From positions 119,726,957 to 119,790,956 of the forward strand of contig CM023449.1 in the NCBI GenBank assembly GCA_013339765.2: a stretch of DNA of 64,000 nt, in the 5' to 3' direction. Below, piece after piece: positions 58,159 to 64,000 of this stretch; positions within the stretch are counted from its first letter, which is position 1; each line of letters begins with the position of its first letter. Below the pieces are notes generated by a model. That model searched no databases and was not told the DNA's origin. It worked only from the letters and a program-made list of their open reading frames with translations. The position numbers and the translations under genes were made by a program. This DNA comes from Haemaphysalis longicornis. Taxonomy: Eukaryota; Arthropoda; Arachnida; Ixodida; Ixodidae.

Positions 58159-59259
58159 TATAAGATGGTGAAGGGTTTTCGTGCTATTAACTCCCACATT
58201 CCGTTTCTCAAGTACCAAAGAAAGTAAGTTCCCGATAGGTTGAAGACAGAAGCGAATTGTGACTGGAGCAATGGTGGTTGTGAACAAAACCTTAAGGCTT
58301 TTGAGCGGTCGAGCATAATTTCATCGTTAGCGCAAGATCAATCTCTTTTTCTTATAATTGCCTCAATCTTATATTCCATAAATTCAGGAAGCTGAGCACG
58401 GAACCAGAGCGTGACGTGACTCTCCGTACAGAATTTTGGGTACTTTTGAACAATTTTGTGTATGGAAGATACACAGGCAGTATAAGGCGGCAGACGCAGT
58501 CCACAAAAGAACAAAAACAATTTCCTCCAGGTTCAGTTTCAGTGGTGTTTCTGAACTTCCAACCCCAATAGGAACCGCGGAATGCAATTTCAGGGTATTT
58601 GCATAGATAGCAGACGCAATGACGTTGCGGTATAAGGAAGGCACGCAATGTCGGCCGAAATAATATTACAAATGGCTGTAATATGCATTCGAGTCAGCGC
58701 AAGACACAGGAATCCACTTACGTCTTGACGAGGCCCTCGTTATGCATTTATTTGCCACAGATTGAACAATATGCGGATAGATACCGAACAACAAAAAGCT
58801 ACAGAATTAACCACAATATATATGTCTCCGGGAAGAATTGTATCGATCACTTTTTTGGTGCTTATTGCGTTCGTCAGCTGGAAGATTTACAGAAGCTGTG
58901 CTACATTTCAGTTTTGAGCTGCATGCATTCCACACATAAACAATCTCGAAAGAGTCATTGAAAAAAGTAATATGGAACGAATACCATCTCAAGAAGCGGT
59001 TGCCTCTCAATAATATAAACCTAGAATGGCAAGGGCTCTGCTCCTTAAAAACCCTCCGAAAGGAAGAAAGGATAACGAAAATATGCCAGACGTAAGATGC
59101 ACAGAGGGAATTTTCAGCATTGTGTCTTTTCTAGCGCAGAGTAACCGGTGTGTTTTTATTTGGCACTCAGACCCAGCGTGATTAAAACAAGAAAATTTAA
59201 ACAATGTGTCACTTTTCTCTTACATAATTATTATTCCCCATAGGTCGGAAAAGCAGAAA
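58159..59259. other. Intronic or intergenic gap, nothing recognised
   Basis: Short frames on both strands, none recognisable. It was searched specifically for the missing V-type Ig exon of the Sidestep-like gene on the minus strand, without success. Confidence 0.5.
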
Positions 59260-59580
59260 GAACTCACTCAAACTCAACCATTTTTTTTCACTTCAAGCTG
59301 TACAAAAGGTCTTCGGTACTAGAACTCACTCGTACTTCCTTATCACAAACTCCTTCGTAATCGTACTCACTTGTACTAAAACTGATTAGTCCTCACGTGT
59401 TCTCGTATTCAATATGTATTCATTCGTACACAGTCTGTACTAACTTGCACTCAAACTCAATCTGTACTCACTCGTACTCAGTCCTACTCATCTGGAATCA
59501 CTCGTACTTAATCGGTACTTAAATTTACTCGTATTCAAAAGTGTTTCTGTTCATTTGTTCTCGTAATCAACCACTCGCAT
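59260..59580. repeat. Degenerate minisatellite of ACTC(A/G)(C/T)TCGTACT-like units
   Basis: About 25 loosely related units such as ACTCACTCGTACT, AATCGTACTCACT and ACTCAATCTGTACTCACTCG occur over 320 bp. Unit length is about 12 bp with much variation. Confidence 0.7.
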
Positions 59581-59797
59581 TCAGGCAGGACGCGACTGAG
59601 CAGCCATAGCCAGAGAACGCTTCCCGCCCGTGCCAGTTCCTTCTCGGGTTCCCTTTCCCGGTCGAACTGAAACAGACGAATGCTTTCCTGATTAACGATA
59701 CATAAGACAAAGAAAGAGGGGCTTCAGCGTTCGTTGTACACGCAAGCAGCCTCTAGAGGCCCCCCCCCCCCCTTTTCGAACAATTTGAATGAAGAAA

Positions 59798-60230
59798 GGC
59801 ACGGGAGAGCGGCAGCAATGAAGCCGCCTCAAAATCCTTTTCGTTTTCTCGCTGAGTTGCTAGATGCCCTTGCAACGTGCAGGGCTATACCGCAGGGAGC
59901 GTGCTTTGCCGTGGGCCCAATGTGTACAACGGCACACGCTTCTGCGCAGTTCCTGTCCAGGCTGAATTCTTCGGAGGTGATACCTGGCTCTTCGACACGA
60001 GGCACAATCGGATCACACACGCAATGCCCTGCTGAAGCGCCACCTTCGCTGAGCACGCCAGTTGTGGCGCCTGCGGTCATACTCTCCTACCCCATCGACA
60101 ATGCCATCATTGCCACCGGAGTACTTAATCGCCTGGTTTGACATCACCGGCTCCAGTGGGCACGGGAGAGCGGCAGCAATGCACCCGCCTCAAAATCCTT
60201 TTTGTTTTCTCGTTCAGGTTAGTAGATACT
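59798..60230 (+). repeat. Tandem promoter-like monomers of the non-LTR element
   Basis: GGCACGGGAGAGCGGCAGCA followed by ATG(A/C)A(G/C)CC(G)CCTCAAAATCC and TTTTCTCG occurs at 59798 and at 60159. The first monomer is separated from the second by about 300 bp of diverging sequence. Internal-promoter monomers of this sort are known in some LINEs. Confidence 0.7.
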
Positions 60231-60325
60231 CCTACTGCCATTGCAAAAAGTCGAACAATGCTTTCCTGCTGCTCTTCCCGTGCCCTAGCGTATTTGTTAG
60301 AATGACTTACAAATGCTTGTAACTT

Positions 60326-61876
60326 GTGAAAACGTTGTTGCTTTGCGGTGATGCCGAGCTTAATCCTGGCCCTGATGATGTTACTAACAATCTATCTGGT
60401 GAGCTATTGAACGTCGTCAAAGCAATTACTGCTCATGTAACTCGCGCCATGACGAACAAGACCAATAATAGCAAAGTTCTCCTCGTTCAAAGTAAAGGAC
60501 ACCATTCTTTTCGCAGAAAGGGAAACTAAAATCGACGGGATTTACTATCAGTAGGAATTCTGTAAGGCAACTAGAAATACAAAGAAAAAGCTTCTCGACT
60601 TTGGTAAAGCCAGTTGGCAACAATACTTCTTAGGTTATAACAAGTTACTAATCGGTAATAAATGTTTCGTTGGTTGTAATCAAACTGACAGTGTCTGTGA
60701 TATCAACCCGAGAAAATAATCTGTGTCGCCGATCAATACCCATGCTAATCAACCCAACTCCAGCACAAGTACGTCATAGGAATCTCGAAGTGGCAATCAC
60801 ACTCCAGTAGATAGTAAGGTTTCTTCACTTCTTACTAACATACGCATCGTGATAAGCCAACGGGATGAACTGTCTTCAGTAATCCACGACTATGATGCTA
60901 AAATTGTGCTCACGGAAACGTCGTTGTCCAGCAAGATTCCTGATAGTGAAGTGTTCCACACTTGCGGGGAATATACGTTTTACAGGTCTGACCGTAATAT
61001 CATAAGTGGAGGAGGTGTTCTGATTGGTGTTTCTGTTGATTTGCACTCGCACCTTGTTCCCATAAGGTTCTGATTAGAATTTGTTTGCACTTGCGTACGT
61101 TTCGGTCATAATGACGTTATTTTGTGTGCCTGTTACTGTCCACCGAACTCGTCATCTGATTTTTGTAATACGTCGTATGATACTTTAAACGATATGGTTG
61201 TTCCCTACCCTGCTGCCCCTATTTTTTTATTAGAGGATTTTACGTTTCTGATATCTCTTGGACCGGTAGTGGTAACCATGCTACCTCTCGCACACGTAAA
61301 ATAAATTTGTTTTTAATCTTTGTAATGACTTTCACTTCCCCCAAGTAATGGAGGAACCTACTCGTGTCACACTTACTTCCTCGAATTTGCTTGACCTGAT
61401 ACTTACCCCAACCCCTGATAAAATTTCTTCTCTTCATTATCTTCCTGGGTTAAGCGATCACAACATTCTTCATTTTAATTATGATGTCACCCCCTTAACA
61501 CAAGCAGCTTCTGCTAAAACCATAAGAGATTATAAATGCGGAGACTTGGCCGCTATCAATGCGGAAATGAAAAGTTTTACCGAACCCTATCTGCGTAGCT
61601 TTTCATTGCGCACTGTGGAAGAAAACTGGAGATTATTTCAGAATGTTGTTGAATCCCTCATTAATAGATTTATTCCCCTGCGCACAATCCGATCATATTT
61701 CTGCTCTCCGTGGTTCACCTCCTCTCTAAAGGGGGCACATGGGTCTTTGGGATCAAAAAAGTGCCAAGAAATGCACTTTTCATCAGCATCCTTTTTGAAA
61801 TGTTCATGTCTTTTTCTCCCGGTTTGCGAAGGTTTTCCTCAGAAACGTCGGTACTTGAGCAGTGACAGCTACTTAT
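60326..61876 (+). pseudogene. Non-LTR ORF2: endonuclease domain, frameshifted, RT absent
   Basis: The start MKTLLLCGDAELNPGP (60326) is the usual opening of CR1/jockey-type ORF2. After a gap of about 320 bp of degraded sequence comes an apurinic endonuclease domain: LTETSLSSKIPDSEVF (60910-60955), SGGGVLIGVSVDLHSH, CACYCPPNSSSDFC (61120-61165) and IFLLEDFTF (61230-61256; the usual GDFN motif is altered). Another frame gives PTRVTLTSSNLLDLILT, LPGLSDHNILHF (the SDH catalytic motif is intact, about 61440-61475), KTIRDYK and PLRTIRSYFCSPWFTSSLK. Two or more frameshifts and a stop at 61071-61073 break the frame. The protein ends before the RT. Confidence 0.85.
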
Positions 61877-61880
61877 AAAA

Positions 61881-62221
61881 GCCCTACAAGGCCGATCCTT
61901 TGAGATTCCGACGCAAAAATAACTATTATTCTATAATTCCTCACTGCTGTGCAACGGGCGGTATCGCAGCGAATTTGGTCTCGATTGAAAGAGCGGACTT
62001 CGGTCTTCAATTTCCCGCCACTGCGGTTGCTGCCCGCTCAGTCGTAGAGTAGGAAACACGCGCCAAACAAAAAGCAAAAATGCGCGTTTCTATTTGCCGG
62101 CGAGCGCACGTGACTAGACAGCGCGATGCGATTGGCCAAAGGCGGCGTTTGTCGTCTGCTTCATGCCGTTGTCGGCGCAGTCAGGCGCCATATTGCTCGG
62201 GCTCTGACTTCGTCATTTGCG
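61881..62221. other. Leader of the Mutator-type remnant or junction sequence
   Basis: About 340 bp between the truncated LINE and the transposase start. A CCGCCACTGCGG-type GC-rich patch lies near 62010-62030. I could not place an inverted-repeat terminus. Confidence 0.4.
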
Positions 62222-64000
62222 ATGTGCACGGCCGGAAGAAAATCCCGCACTCAGAACCAGTACGGCAAAAAGAGAGAGAAATCTAACCTCAAGAATCTCA
62301 GAGGCCGTTCCGCACCAGCGAGGAGCGATAAAGGAGATAGCGACCGGTCTTCCGTGACTGGCGACGACGCGCTTGACAAACGTAGGCTAGCGCCTCTGCC
62401 GACCGCTCATGATAACGCCTCCAGCAGCGGCTGCATCCGTCTCGACACCGCGATGCTGCACCCGTCACAAGTGGCAGAGGTGCGTCGCAACGCGGAAAAC
62501 AAGCTGCACGAGCTTTCTTTAACTGGAGCTACACAACGGAAGTGCACCCTTTTGGTCGATCCTGACAACGCCGCAGCCACGCCGCTGGACGACACAAGGT
62601 TCGTGATCGCCAAGTTTGACCCAGCTGAACGAACTGATGCGGGCAGTGAAACGCAAGTTGTGCTCCGGTGATGTGGAAATCTGCAAGGAGGACAGGTAGT
62701 ACGGCCTTGCCGTAAAGCTAGTGCTCAAGTGCGCGAACTTAGAGGACGTGTCGGCGGCGTGGAGCTCGCCGCGCGTTGACGGCGAGAGCAAGGCGAAGCC
62801 GTTTGCCATCAATGTTTTGGGCACGCGCTCTATGCAGTCGACTGGACAGCAGCAAACGGCATTCACCGACGTGTTTTCGACGGTGAAACATTTCTTCGCG
62901 CGGCCTGCACAATAAAACGTGGCAGAGCTACGTGAAGACTAAACTGACGCCCGCCAGCTGTTCGCGCATCGCAGAAGGTGACTGCAGATTGCGCACGATC
63001 AGTTCGGACAGTACGCAGAGCTTGACCTTGCGAACCCGGGCAACATCGCCGTGTCGTACGACGGCTCGTGGATGACGAGGGGACACTCGTCGCACATCGC
63101 AGTTGTCCTCGATTATGTCGCGCTCTCCACGTTTTGCGCCGGCTGCGAGCGGGCGCCCAAAGACAGTGACCCTACCTATATGAAGAGTGGAAGGCGAAGC
63201 ATTTCTGCCAGAGAAACACCGCCAAAAAAGCTGGGGAAATGGAAGTGGAGGCTGACCTGATTCTGTTTCAGAGGTCGTGGGAGCTTCATAAGCTCAGGTA
63301 CACCACAGTGGTTTCGGATGGCGACTGCCGCAACTACCTTGCTTTGAGGGATGCCGATGTCTACGGCTTCATTAAGATCCTCCAAGAGGAGTGCGTTAAC
63401 CACGTGCAGAAGAGAATGATCACTCAACTGCGCAACCTCCCAAACCAGAGGCCAGCTGGCTCTGAGAGCCTCAGTGGCGACCTGATCAACAAGCTGACCT
63501 CCTACTATGGCTGGGCTATCTAGTCTCACAAAGGGGACGTGCCAGCCATGCACAAGGCTGTGATTGCCACGTACTACCACGTGACATCTAATGATGCCGC
63601 GTCGAACCACGGCTTCTGCCCCACTGGTCCTGACTCGTGGTGCCGCCACAACGGTGCCAAGGCCAAGGGGGAGCCAGCCCCCAAGCACCGCTACAACCTG
63701 CCCCCCCACCCCCCACTTCTGCGAGGCCTTACTTCCTGTGTATGAACGGCTGGTAGACCACAAGCTGTATGAGCAGTGCCAGCGCAGCAAGACGCAAAGT
63801 AGCAACGAGAGTCTTCACTCAGTAATATGGTCGCTGGCTCCCAAGGAGCGCCACGCATCGCTTCACAGTGTGTAAGCTGCGGTCGCGGAGGCTGTGATGC
63901 GGTTCAATGCCAGAAGCCAGTTGGCATCATCAAAGATCCTGCCGGAGCTGAACATGACCGTTGGCGCACTAAGCAGCACGCGCATAGCCGAAAAGGACCA
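62222..64000 (+). pseudogene. Mutator-type transposase (arthropod family), frameshifted, runs off window end
   Basis: From the ATG at 62222: GRKSRTQNQYGKKREKSNLK, then a lysine/arginine-rich N-terminus to 62671 where the frame is lost. Another frame continues to 62915. The transposase core is clear: IAVSYDGSWMTRGHSSHIAV (63048-63107), then EMEVEADLILFQRSWELHKL, RYTTVVSDGDCRNYLALRDA, EECVNHVQKRM and LINKLTSYYGWAI to a stop at 63521-63523. It resumes with GDVPAMHKAVIATYYHVTSN, CPTGPDSWCRHNGA and PKHRYNLPPH. Another frame gives ALLPVYERLVDHKLYEQCQR, SSNESLHSVIWSLAPKERHA and SL, a stop, then sequence in frame to the window edge. These motifs are those of the Mutator-like transposase domain found widely in tick and other arthropod genomes. 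At least three frameshifts and two stops make it inactive. Minus-strand frames here are shadows. Confidence 0.88.

Larger units (their letters stand above)
59798..61880 (+). mobile_element. CR1/jockey-type non-LTR retrotransposon, 5' half
   Basis: A 5' untranslated region has two related monomers 361 bp apart (59798 and 60159). It is followed by ORF2 starting near 60326 and truncated after the endonuclease at about 61876. No reverse transcriptase is present. A Mutator-type remnant begins within about 350 bp, so insertion or deletion removed the 3' half. Confidence 0.8.

Noticed and set aside
63176..63805. 209-codon minus-strand frame
   Set aside because: Shadow of the Mutator-type transposase, whose motifs are all on the plus strand.
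1..64000. CRISPR arrays, bacterial operons, rRNA genes
   Set aside because: None seen. The sequence has eukaryotic splice sites, retroelements and microsatellites throughout, and the regular repeats are tetranucleotide arrays without spacers.

Overview
This window is animal nuclear DNA, most likely from a hard tick (Ixodidae). The tick assignment is an inference. It rests on several copies of a tRNA-derived SINE resembling the tick Ruka family, Penelope-like and CR1/jockey-type elements, and a Mutator-type transposase of the kind common in tick genomes. Non-coding DNA dominates, and the coding sequence is split by introns of 2 to 20 kb.

The one convincing host gene lies on the minus strand from about 56.2 kb down to 15.5 kb. 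Eight exons were read by hand from splice sites and matching codon phases. They encode part of Ig domain 2 (56134-56244), the rest of that domain (35704-35910), three more Ig domains (31050-31346, 25579-25947, 22260-22646), a fibronectin-III-like domain (19513-19803), a transmembrane segment (17407-17534) and a short cytoplasmic tail with a stop codon (15466-15672). Domain order and signature residues match the Sidestep family of arthropod cell-surface receptors, the partners of Beaten path proteins in axon guidance. The signal peptide and first Ig (V-type) domain were not found and probably lie beyond 64 kb. The last exon has no initiating ATG and is therefore easy to miss.

Everything else I can identify is mobile or repetitive. 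Positions 173-8334 form one large element with terminal inverted repeats of about 480-500 bp and a perfect 9-bp target duplication. This is Mutator-like architecture, but no transposase is recognisable inside. It carries a broken Ty3/gypsy pol with its 3' LTR, a Penelope-type terminus and a tRNA-derived SINE head. A Penelope-like element with inverted ends follows at 8.7-10.7 kb. Two more Penelope fragments lie at 32.1-33.3 kb and 55.0-55.8 kb.

The large introns hold five SINE copies, a 0.5-kb dispersed repeat present twice (one copy interrupted by a 155-bp MITE), microsatellites and a duplicated splice-acceptor region next to exon 22260-22646. The 20-kb intron 35911-56133 holds most of the rest. 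Upstream of the first visible exon (56.2-64 kb) are tetranucleotide repeats, a 0.9-kb foldback element, a degenerate minisatellite, the 5' half of a CR1/jockey-type retrotransposon with tandem promoter-like monomers, and a decayed Mutator-type transposase gene running off the window end.

No rRNA gene, intact tRNA gene, CRISPR array or prokaryotic feature was seen.
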